Shown one piece after another: positions 8,982 through 16,176 of a DNA stretch of 64,000 nucleotides. The DNA is taken from contig CAVVDT010000006.1 in NCBI GenBank assembly GCA_963747005.1, positions 122,096 to 186,095 on the forward strand, in the 5' to 3' direction. The first letter of the stretch is position 1. Each line of letters starts with the position of its first letter. Source of the DNA: CAVVDT01 sp963747005 (GTDB lineage: Bacteria > Pseudomonadota > Alphaproteobacteria > Rhizobiales > Aestuariivirgaceae). Under the pieces are notes generated by a model, which had not been told where the DNA came from, made no database searches, and worked only from the letters and a program-made list of their open reading frames with translations. Both the position numbers and the translations under genes were made by a program.

Positions 8982-9126
8982 GGTGCCCGTTGGCCCGAAC
9001 TTGAAATGCCGGTCGCGACCGGCGGAGAGGCGGATTATATGGAGCGGCTGCGAAATCGCAACGGATGGCCGTGCGTTTTGTTGCCGGGGCGCAAGATCGT
9101 CGGGTTGCCTTGCCGATGCCTGTCGC

Positions 9127-9354
9127 TCAGGCGATGATATCGGGGTGAAGCTTGTTCTCGAGGATACGAATCATGTCCTTGAGGGCCAGCTTCTGGCGCT
9201 TCAGGCGGCGCAGTTGCAACTGGTCGGCGGTGCCCGACTCCTCCAGCGTCAGAATGGCCAGGTCAAGATCGCGATGCTGTTTGCGCAGTTCGATGAGCTT
9301 GAGCCGCAATTCGCTGTCGGGAAAGTCCATGAAAGTCACTTTTGAGGCCCCCAT
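9127..9354 (-). CDS. YdcH-like DUF465 protein
   Basis: A small coiled-coil protein of about 75 residues. The core EEsGTADQLQLRRLKRQKLALKD-type segment (here GTADQLQLRRLKRQKLALKD) is the DUF465 signature: a heptad helix followed by LK(R/K)xKLxLKD. Function of the family is unknown. The start is uncertain. ATG 9354 is used here; a GTG at 9378 and an ATG at 9330 are also possible, the last removing the residues before MDFPDSELRLKL. It is divergent from a second DUF465 gene, with 170 bases between them. Confidence 0.8.
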   Translation of the reverse strand: MGASKVTFMDFPDSELRLKLIELRKQHRDLDLAILTLEESGTADQLQLRRLKRQKLALKDMIRILENKLHPDIIA

Positions 9355-9524
9355 CGTCAAATAGCGGCAGCTTGCCACGCCAAGTCAAGCCCCCAGTCTC
9401 AGGCCATGAACATGAGCGCGCCGGGGTTCACAGCCTTTCCACGAGGAAACCTTGTGCGGTTCGACAAATGCCACGATATGTGGCAAACTTTTCACGTTGG
9501 TTCCACCAGCAATCGGAGGTCCGA

Positions 9525-9704
9525 ATGTCACTTCAAGCGCATCTCAGCGAGTTGTCCGCCAAACACCAGGCTTTGGAAACGCAGATCGAGGAAGCCTTGC
9601 TGCACCCGAGCGTCGACGACCTGCTGATCGCCGAACTGAAGCGCAAGAAGCTGCGAATAAAAGACGAGATTTCAAAGATCGAGGCCGAACTCGGCACCCA
9701 CTGA
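9525..9704 (+). CDS. YdcH-like DUF465 protein
   Basis: A 59-residue protein, MSLQAHLSELSAKHQALETQ onward, followed by the family motif DDLLIAELKRKKLRIKDEI. GGAGGT at 9515-9520 stands 4 bases before the ATG and fixes this start; the longer in-frame extension upstream is not protein-like. It is a single amphipathic helical hairpin, probably cytosolic, of unknown function. Together with the divergent gene at 9127-9354 it forms a paralogous pair. Confidence 0.88.
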   Translation: MSLQAHLSELSAKHQALETQIEEALLHPSVDDLLIAELKRKKLRIKDEISKIEAELGTH

Positions 9705-9876
9705 CAGCCAACTCGGCCTGATCGATCAACAAGGGGGTTTTGGTGCCCCGTGCGCAGACGCTGACCTGCGGGCAGCAGGCGGCGCCTTTCGTGAGTTCCA
9801 TCTCCGGCAAAGCATGACCTGACCGGTGCCGGGCGCCAGCCGCCCGGCTTGTATTGCGTGCCTTGTCGTGTTATTC

Positions 9877-9892
9877 AATCAATCGATTGATT
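9877..9892. promoter_or_regulatory. 16-bp perfect palindrome, probable TetR operator
   Basis: AATCAATCGATTGATT reads the same on both strands and lies 20 bases before the ATG of the TetR gene. A perfect, AT-rich 16-mer in GC-rich DNA directly before a TetR-led operon is the expected form of an autoregulatory operator. Binding is inferred, not shown. Confidence 0.75.
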
Positions 9893-9911
9893 AATATCGG
9901 TGAGATTCAAC

Positions 9912-10586
9912 ATGCCCCCTCCAGTGGAACGACCGGCATCCGACACCACGCGCCAGGCGCTCGTCGAAGCGGCGCTCGATGGTTTCGGGGTCAAGGGATT
10001 CGATGGCACTTCGACCCGCAACATTGCCCGGGCGGCGAAGACCAACATTGCCTCCATCGCCTATCACTTCGGCGGCAAGGAGGGTCTGCGGCGGGCCTGC
10101 GCCGAGTTCGTCGTCGCTACCATCCGTTCGGTTGCCGATGCGGTGCTGGCGCCGGAGGACGAGGCGGCTTTCACCGCGCTCGACCGAGACGCGGCACGCC
10201 GGCGCATCACCGACATCATCGAGCGCATGGCCGGCTTCATTCTCACCAACCCGCGGGCCAATCTGGTGGCGCGGTTCATGCTGCGCGAGATGATCCAGCC
10301 GTCGATGGCACTCGACATCATCTATGGCGGCGTCATCGAGCCCACCCACAAGCGGCTGTGCCGGCTGTGGGCTGCGGCAACCGGCGGCGAGGCGGAAAGC
10401 GAGGCGACCCGACTTGCGGTCTTTGCCCTGATGGGACAGGTCCTCTATTTCCGCATCGGCCGCGAGATTGTCGTCAGGCGCATGGGCTGGGAGAAACTCG
10501 AGACCGACGAGGCGCAAGTCATCACCACGCTGATCAAGGGCAATATCGATGCACTGCTCAAGGCGGGCGAGGAGCGCGTGTCATGA
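9912..10586 (+). CDS. TetR/AcrR-family regulator, CecR-like
   Basis: A 224-residue repressor. The N-terminal DNA-binding domain covers TTRQALVEAALDGFGVKGFD and TSTRNIARAAKTNIASIAYH (HTH about residues 32-51). The larger C-terminal ligand domain, with NPRANLVARFMLREMIQPS, is like CecR (YbiH). In E. coli cecR heads the ybhGFSR exporter operon, and the same order (regulator, HlyD protein, ATPase, permease) occurs here. The ATG at 9912 is preferred over a GTG 12 bases upstream. Its stop overlaps the next start (ATGA at 10583-10586). It probably binds the palindrome at 9877. Confidence 0.88.
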   Translation: MPPPVERPASDTTRQALVEAALDGFGVKGFDGTSTRNIARAAKTNIASIAYHFGGKEGLRRACAEFVVATIRSVADAVLAPEDEAAFTALDRDAARRRITDIIERMAGFILTNPRANLVARFMLREMIQPSMALDIIYGGVIEPTHKRLCRLWAAATGGEAESEATRLAVFALMGQVLYFRIGREIVVRRMGWEKLETDEAQVITTLIKGNIDALLKAGEERVS

Positions 10587-11530
10587 TGCAGTTCCTGTGC
10601 GCCCTGCCGCTCATTGCCGGGCTCCTCAGCCCCTGTGCAGCCCCGCCGCCGCTGGCGGTCGGCTATGTCGAGGGCGAGTATGTGCTGCTGGCGCCCATCG
10701 ATGTCGCCCAGGTCACCAGCGTCAACGCCAAGCGCGGCCAGCACGTCATGCCGGGGCAGGTGGTGGCGCAACTGGAGGACAACGATGCCCAGATCGCGGT
10801 CCACAACGCATCGGCGGCGCTGCTGGGGGCCGAGGCCGGGCTGGCCGATCTCAGGCTCGGCAAGCGGCCGGAGGAAATCGCCGTCATCGAGGCGCAGCTC
10901 AATTCCGCCAAGGCCGAGGAGATCCAGGCGCAACTGTCTTTCGACCGCCAGGCCGACCTGCTGAAGCGCGGGGCGACGCCGCAGTCCAGCTACGATGCCG
11001 TCCGGACGGCGCTGGAGACGGCGCATGCCAATGTGGCGGCCCAGATGGCTACCTTGTCGGTCGCCCGGTTGCCGGCCCGGCAGGACCAGATCGTTGCTGC
11101 CGAGAACAACGTCAAGCAGGCCCGCGCCACCCTCGATCAGGCCAAATGGCGCCTCGCCCAGCGGACCCTGCACGCGCCGGCCGAAGGCGACATCAACGAT
11201 GTCATCCGTCGCCCCGGCGAGATCGCCGGTCCGAGCGCGCCGGTCCTGTCGCTGCTGCCGGTGGGGGCGACGAAGCTGATGGTCTATGTGCCCGAGACCG
11301 CGCTGGCAAAGCTCAAGATCGGTGATGAACTGAGCGTCCGCTGCGACGGTTGCGGGACGGACACGCGCGCCCGCATCAGCTACATCTCGCCCGACCCGGA
11401 ATTCACCCCGCCGGTCATCTATTCGCTGCAGCGACGGCAAAAGCTCGTCTATCTGGTGGAGGCGCGGCCCGAACCGGGCGCGGAGATGCTGAAGCCCGGC
11501 GAAATCGTCGACGTCGACCTCGCCCGGTAG
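10583..11530 (+). CDS. HlyD-family periplasmic adaptor (YbhG-like)
   Basis: A 315-residue membrane-fusion protein. Residues 1-20 form a signal or anchor (MQFLCALPLIAGLLSPCAAP), then come a biotinyl-lipoyl-like half-motif (LLAPIDVAQVTSVNAKRGQH), a long alpha-helical hairpin rich in Ala/Glu/Gln (about 75-185), and the second half-motif (TLHAPAEGDINDVIRRPGE). It would link the inner-membrane ABC exporter to an outer-membrane channel. The start is set by coupling: its ATG overlaps the TetR stop. An alternative Met lies one codon later. No TolC gene is in the window. Confidence 0.9.
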   Translation: MMQFLCALPLIAGLLSPCAAPPPLAVGYVEGEYVLLAPIDVAQVTSVNAKRGQHVMPGQVVAQLEDNDAQIAVHNASAALLGAEAGLADLRLGKRPEEIAVIEAQLNSAKAEEIQAQLSFDRQADLLKRGATPQSSYDAVRTALETAHANVAAQMATLSVARLPARQDQIVAAENNVKQARATLDQAKWRLAQRTLHAPAEGDINDVIRRPGEIAGPSAPVLSLLPVGATKLMVYVPETALAKLKIGDELSVRCDGCGTDTRARISYISPDPEFTPPVIYSLQRRQKLVYLVEARPEPGAEMLKPGEIVDVDLAR

Positions 11531-11534
11531 CGCC

Positions 11535-12452
11535 ATGACCGCCATCGACGTCAGGGACCTCACCAAGCGCTTCGGCGCCAACACGGTGGTCGACCATGTG
11601 TCGATGACGGTGGAGGAGGGCGAGATTGTCGGCTTCCTCGGGCCGAACGGCTCGGGCAAGACCACCACCATCCGCATGATGTGCGGCCTCCTTACCCCGG
11701 ACGAGGGATCCGGCACGGTACTCGGTTATGACGTGATCGCCCAAAGCCGCCTGATCAAGACCGAAGTCGGCTACATGACGCAGCGCTTTTCCTTCTACGA
11801 GGACCTGACGATTGCGGAAAACCTGCAATTCGTCGCCCGCCTCTACCGCCTGAAGGACTTGCGCGAGAAGGTCGATGCCACCCTTGACCAACTGGGCCTG
11901 ACGTCGCGGCGCGACCAGCTTGCCGGCACCCTGTCGGGCGGCTGGAAGCAGCGTCTGGCGCTGGCGGCCTGTATCATGCATTCGCCCAGGCTGTTGCTGC
12001 TGGACGAGCCCACCGCCGGGGTCGATCCCAAGGCGCGGCGCGAGTTCTGGGACCAGATCCACGCCCTGGCGGGCAAGGGCCTCACCGTGCTGGTCTCCAC
12101 CCACTACATGGACGAGGCCGAGCGCTGCCATCGCATCAACTACATTTCCTATGGCCATCTCATCGCCTCGGGCAGCGCCGCCGAGGTGGTGGCCGCCTCG
12201 GGCCTTCATACCTTCATCGTGCACGGCCGCGACCCCGATCGCTTGTCAGCACGCCTTCACGGCCAGCCGGGCATCGAGCAGATCGCGCCCTTCGGGGCGG
12301 CGCTGCATGTGGTGGGTAGCGATGAGGCCGCGCTGGACCGCACGATGAAGGTGCTGGCGCGTGAACCTGGCATTACGGTCGAAAAGGGCGAAACCAGCCT
12401 CGAGGACGTGTTCATCAAGCTGATGGGCGAGGTGAAGGACAACTTCCAATGA
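11535..12452 (+). CDS. ABC transporter ATP-binding protein (YbhF-like, single domain)
   Basis: A 305-residue ATPase with Walker A GPNGSGKTTT (residues about 36-45), signature LSGGWKQRLALA, Walker B LLLDEPTAGVDP and the switch histidine in VSTHYMDEAE. It resembles one half of E. coli YbhF, which carries two such domains, so the functional unit here should be a homodimer. The C-terminal about 70 residues (LEDVFIKLMGE at the end) are the DrrA-type regulatory extension. It overlaps the permease gene by 4 bases. Confidence 0.93.
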   Translation: MTAIDVRDLTKRFGANTVVDHVSMTVEEGEIVGFLGPNGSGKTTTIRMMCGLLTPDEGSGTVLGYDVIAQSRLIKTEVGYMTQRFSFYEDLTIAENLQFVARLYRLKDLREKVDATLDQLGLTSRRDQLAGTLSGGWKQRLALAACIMHSPRLLLLDEPTAGVDPKARREFWDQIHALAGKGLTVLVSTHYMDEAERCHRINYISYGHLIASGSAAEVVAASGLHTFIVHGRDPDRLSARLHGQPGIEQIAPFGAALHVVGSDEAALDRTMKVLAREPGITVEKGETSLEDVFIKLMGEVKDNFQ

Positions 12453-13585
12453 ACCGCGTCTTCTCGTTTGCGCGCCTCGGTGCCATGCTGGCCAAGGAAT
12501 TCATCCAGATGCGACGCGACCGCATCACCTTTGCCATGATGCTGGGCGTGCCGCTGCTGCAGCTTGTGCTGTTCGGCTATGCCATCAACAACGACCCCAA
12601 GCAGTTGCCGGCTGCGCTGGTTGCCATGAGTCACGACCGCTACAGCCGTGCCATCGTCACGGCGCTGGAGATGACCGGCTATTACCGCTTCGAGGATGTG
12701 GCCAACAGCGCGGCGGAGGCCGACCGGCTACTGGCGCGGGGTGAGGTGGCCTTCGTGGTAACCATCCCTTCGGACTTCGGTGCCCGGGTCGACCGCAAGG
12801 ACCATCCGTCCATCCTGGTCGAGGCCGACGCCACCGACCCGGCGGCCGCCAGCGGCGCCATCTCCACGCTTGGCACCGTCGCCGGCCAGGCTCTCCTCAG
12901 GGAACAGGGCCTCGAAACCCAGGCGGCGGTGACCGCGGCGCAGAATCTGGATGTCATCGTGCACCGCCGCTACAATCCGGAAGGCATTTCCCAGTACAAC
13001 ATCGTGCCCGGTCTGCTCGGCGTCATCCTGCAGATGACCATGGTGATGATGACCGCCATGGCCCTGACGCGCGAGCGCGAACGCGGCACCATGGAGAACC
13101 TTCTCGCCATGCCGGCGACGGCGACGGAAATCATGCTGGGAAAGATCCTGCCCTACCTGGTGGTGGGAGCGGTGCAGGTGACGGTGGTGCTGACGGCTGC
13201 CAACCTTTTGTTTGCGGTGCCGTTCGTGGGCAGTGCGACACTGCTGCTTGCCAACATTCTAGGCTTCGTGCTGGCGCTGGTGCTGCTCGGCTATACCTTT
13301 TCCACCATCGCGCGCACCCAGATGCAGGCGATGCAGCTTACATTCTTCTTTTTCCTGCCGTCGCTCCTGTTGTCGGGCTTCATGTTTCCGTTTCGCGGCA
13401 TGCCGGGCTGGGCGCAGACGGTGGGCGAACTGTTTCCGCTCACCCATTTCCTGCGGATCATTCGCGCGGTGATGCTGAAAGGCGCGACCTGGGACGCGAT
13501 ATCGAGCGAAAGCCTGGCGCTCGGTGCCTTCGTCGTTGTCTATGCTGCACTGGCGCTGATGCGCTTCCAGCGGACGTTGGACTGA
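12449..13585 (+). CDS. ABC-2 type permease (YbhS/YbhR-like)
   Basis: A 378-residue ABC-2 membrane protein: one N-terminal helix (FAMMLGVPLLQLVLFGYAIN), a large periplasmic domain (about 55-175), and five C-terminal helices. The family motif RERERGTMENLLAMPATATE stands before helix 2, and the polar helix end LPSLLLSGFMFPFRGMPG is also typical. It starts inside the last codon of the ATPase. E. coli has two permeases (YbhS, YbhR); here only one follows, so the exporter is probably a permease homodimer. The exported compound is unknown. Confidence 0.92.
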   Translation: MNRVFSFARLGAMLAKEFIQMRRDRITFAMMLGVPLLQLVLFGYAINNDPKQLPAALVAMSHDRYSRAIVTALEMTGYYRFEDVANSAAEADRLLARGEVAFVVTIPSDFGARVDRKDHPSILVEADATDPAAASGAISTLGTVAGQALLREQGLETQAAVTAAQNLDVIVHRRYNPEGISQYNIVPGLLGVILQMTMVMMTAMALTRERERGTMENLLAMPATATEIMLGKILPYLVVGAVQVTVVLTAANLLFAVPFVGSATLLLANILGFVLALVLLGYTFSTIARTQMQAMQLTFFFFLPSLLLSGFMFPFRGMPGWAQTVGELFPLTHFLRIIRAVMLKGATWDAISSESLALGAFVVVYAALALMRFQRTLD

Positions 13586-13607
13586 CCGTCAGCCTTTTGT
13601 GGGGCGT

Positions 13608-14216
13608 TCAGATGGCCTGTTCGACCTCGGGCGCCAGCTCCTTGACCGCCTTTTTGGGGCCGGGCATTTCGGGATAGATCGCCAGGGCGCGTTGATAGGC
13701 CGTTAGCGCCTCGCGCTTCTTGCCCAGTTCCTGATAGATCATGCCGCGTCCGGCGAGCGCCCCGAAGTGGCGGGGTTCGAGCTTCAGGACCTGGTCGATG
13801 TCGGCCAGCGACTTGTCGAACTCGCGCATCAGGAAATAGACGGTGGCCCGCTTGTTCCAGGCTTCGGCGAAGTCGGGCTTCATGTCGATGAGCGTATCGA
13901 GGATGGCGATGGCCGACGGATAGGCCTGGGCGCTCATGGCCGCCTCGGCCTGAACCAGCAGGAGATCGGCGGTGGGACTGCCGGAGCGGCTCCAGGCCTT
14001 CCAGATCGCCGCTTCGATGAGCTTGGCCTGATCGGCGTTGTGGACTTCGTGCAGCATGCCGAACAGGCGGTCGAGAAGAGCGGGCTTCGAGATATCCGGG
14101 GCCTTGGCGTCGGGCGCTTGGGTGTCCGGCTGGGCTTGCGCGGCAAGGCCTGGCGGTGCGGCGGCCGACAGGGCCAGCGCCGCAAGCGCGGCCGCGAACG
14201 TGGCGGAACGGAACAT
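13608..14216 (-). CDS. Secreted TPR-repeat protein
   Basis: About 202 residues from the ATG at 14216, which places a clean signal peptide at the N-terminus (MFRSATFAAALAALALSAAA, cleavage near AQA). Upstream Mets would add basic residues from a poorly coding stretch. The mature part contains tetratricopeptide repeats: DFAEAWNKRATVYFLMREFD, RHFGALAGRGMIYQELGKKR, and YQRALAIYPEMP. It is probably a periplasmic scaffold; partners are not visible. It converges with the ABC permease with a 22-base gap. Confidence 0.85.
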   Translation of the reverse strand: MFRSATFAAALAALALSAAAPPGLAAQAQPDTQAPDAKAPDISKPALLDRLFGMLHEVHNADQAKLIEAAIWKAWSRSGSPTADLLLVQAEAAMSAQAYPSAIAILDTLIDMKPDFAEAWNKRATVYFLMREFDKSLADIDQVLKLEPRHFGALAGRGMIYQELGKKREALTAYQRALAIYPEMPGPKKAVKELAPEVEQAI

Positions 14217-14315
14217 GAAGCGAAGTCTACACCCCATCCGACGGTGCGCAACACGAAATGCCACGCGAAGAGGCCTCTTCACGCGGCATTGATCGGCGGC
14301 AGAACCTGAGCCTGC

Positions 14316-14441
14316 TCAGCCCTGGCGGGCCTTGAAGCGCGGGTTGACCTTGTTGATGATGTAGAGGCGGCCGCGGCGGCGCACGATGCGATTGGCGCGA
14401 TGGCGCCCGGCCAGCGACTTCAGGGAATTGCGGACTTTCAT
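14316..14441 (-). CDS. rpmJ: 50S ribosomal protein L36, cysteine-free form
   Basis: A 41-residue protein starting MKVRNSLKSLAGRHRANRIV and ending NPRFKARQG. It lacks the four zinc ligands (C/H) of the classical L36, so it is the C-minus form that is the usual single copy in alphaproteobacteria. It binds 23S rRNA. The start at 14441 is fixed by the family; an upstream extension in frame is not protein-like. It is a single gene, divergent from the small membrane protein at 14579. Confidence 0.95.
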   Translation of the reverse strand: MKVRNSLKSLAGRHRANRIVRRRGRLYIINKVNPRFKARQG

Positions 14442-14578
14442 GGCACTGGACCCGATCAACTGAATGGCTGCCACCGGTGGCGGCGCGAATTGGTGGCGGT
14501 GGTATAGGGGGGCGACCCTCAACCTGTCAACTGCCTTGGGCCATTGACGATGGTGGCCGGACATGGCCAATGGGGGCG

Positions 14579-14782
14579 ATGGAAATGGACCTGACGCTCG
14601 CTGCGCTCATCGCCGGCCTCGCCCTGGTGGGGGCGATGAGCTACATGGAGCGGCGTCCGCGCAAGGGCCTCGACCCGAGCCTTCTGCCCACCACGCCGTT
14701 CATGTTTGCCGGTGCGCTGGTCGCCCTCCTTGCCGCCGTCCATCTGCTAACGGTGCTCGGCATCCAGCTTCCCAGGCGCTAG
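14579..14782 (+). CDS. Small two-helix membrane protein of unknown function
   Basis: About 67 residues: MEMDLTLAALIAGLALVGAM, a short basic loop (MERRPRKGLDPSLLP), then a second helix (FMFAGALVALLAAVHLLTVL). Both helices are clearly transmembrane and the loop is positively charged, so both ends are probably periplasmic. ATG at 14585 is an alternative start with better spacing to the GGGGG at about 14572. I know similar small proteins in Hyphomicrobiales but no function. Its TAG stop shares the CTAG of 14779-14782 with the thiolase gene on the other strand. Confidence 0.7.
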   Translation: MEMDLTLAALIAGLALVGAMSYMERRPRKGLDPSLLPTTPFMFAGALVALLAAVHLLTVLGIQLPRR

Positions 14783-15984
14783 ACCTGCTCGATCAGGCAG
14801 GCAATGCCCTGGCCGACGCCGATGCACATGGTGGCGAGCGCTCTGTTGTGGCCGCCGCGCTTCAGTTCCAGCGCCGCCGTGCCGGCCAGCCTTGCCCCCG
14901 ACATGCCCAGAGGATGACCCAGCGCGATGGCGCCGCCATTGGGATTGACGTGCGATGCATCGTCTGGAAGGCCCAGCATGCGCAAGACCGCCAGGGCCTG
15001 GGCGGCAAAGGCCTCGTTCAGTTCGATGACGTCGATGTCGGCGATGGCCAGCCCCAGGCGGGCGAGCAGTTTTTCACTGGCCGGTGCCGGGCCCAGCCCC
15101 ATGACCCGCGGTTCGACGCCGGCAACGGCGGCCCCCGTCACCCGCGCCATCGGTTCGAGCCCATGGGCCTTCATGGCGCGCTCTGATGCCAGGATGAGGG
15201 CGGCCGAGCCGTCATTGACGCCGGAGGCATTGCCGGCGGTGACGGTGCCGTCCTTGCGGAACGGGGTGGGGAGCTTTGCCAGCTTGTCCACCCCGGTGCC
15301 GGGGCGGGGATGCTCGTCGCTGTCGACGATCACCGCATCGCCCTTCCTCTGGGGGATGGTGACGGGCTCGATCTCGGCGGCAAGACGGCCGTTGCCTTGC
15401 GCGGCCACGGCGCGGGCCTGGCTGCGGGCGGCAAAGGCGTCCTGGTCGGCGCGGCTCACCTGATGATCGACGGCGACATTCTCGGCCGTCTCCGGCATCG
15501 AATCGACGCCGTACTGCGCCTTCAGCGCCGGGTTGACGAAGCGCCAGCCGATGGTGGTGTCGTAAATCTCGGCATGGCGCGAAAAGGCGGCATCGGCCTT
15601 GGGCATGACGAAGGGCGCTCGCGACATGGATTCGACCCCGCCGGCAATGACGAGGTCGGCCTCGCCGAGGCGGATGGCGCGCGCCGCCATGGCGACGGCA
15701 TCGAGGCCGGAGCCGCACAGACGGTTGATGGTGGCGCCAGGCACCGACACCGGCAGACCGGCGAGAAGGGCCGCCATGCGGGCGACGTTGCGGTTGTCCT
15801 CGCCTGCCTGGTTGGCGCAGCCATAGAGCACATCGTCGAGGGCCTGCCAGTCGATCGCCTTGTGGCGGGCCATCAGGGTGCGGATGGGATGGGCCGCCAG
15901 ATCGTCGGTTCTCACCGTCGACAGCGCTCCGGCAAAGCGGCCGATGGGGCTTCGGACATAGTCGCAGATATAGGCCTCGGACAT
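14779..15984 (-). CDS. Acetyl-CoA C-acyltransferase / 3-oxoadipyl-CoA thiolase (PcaF-like)
   Basis: A 401-residue thiolase. The nucleophile cysteine is in ATINRLCGSGLDAVAMA (about residue 90); the second active-site set is GGAIALGHPLGMSGARL and TMCIGVGQGIACLIE near the C-terminus. The opening (AYICDYVRSPIGRFAGALS) and the length are those of PcaF, which splits 3-oxoadipyl-CoA in aromatic breakdown. However, no other pca gene is near, so a general beta-oxidation thiolase is also possible. It stands alone on this strand. Confidence 0.88.
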   Translation of the reverse strand: MSEAYICDYVRSPIGRFAGALSTVRTDDLAAHPIRTLMARHKAIDWQALDDVLYGCANQAGEDNRNVARMAALLAGLPVSVPGATINRLCGSGLDAVAMAARAIRLGEADLVIAGGVESMSRAPFVMPKADAAFSRHAEIYDTTIGWRFVNPALKAQYGVDSMPETAENVAVDHQVSRADQDAFAARSQARAVAAQGNGRLAAEIEPVTIPQRKGDAVIVDSDEHPRPGTGVDKLAKLPTPFRKDGTVTAGNASGVNDGSAALILASERAMKAHGLEPMARVTGAAVAGVEPRVMGLGPAPASEKLLARLGLAIADIDVIELNEAFAAQALAVLRMLGLPDDASHVNPNGGAIALGHPLGMSGARLAGTAALELKRGGHNRALATMCIGVGQGIACLIEQV

Positions 15985-16176
15985 GAAGGTCTCCCGGAAT
16001 TGGCACTTCGACGCGGTCTTCTATATCGCCCCGCAGGTTCGCGGTAAATGACGCCGCCATCGCCGCCATTGACCGGTTCAGGCTTCATAAACAGCGGGTG
16101 AACGGGTCATCCAGTCTTCATTCAAGGGCCATCGGCTATCCATCGGGCCAAGTCGAACCGCTTGGAGATGACTGCC

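Noticed and set aside
9854..10582. Long in-frame extension upstream of the HlyD-like gene
   Set aside because: It overlaps the TetR gene completely in another frame, has repetitive Arg/Gly/His composition and no family similarity. The true start is the ATG at 10583.
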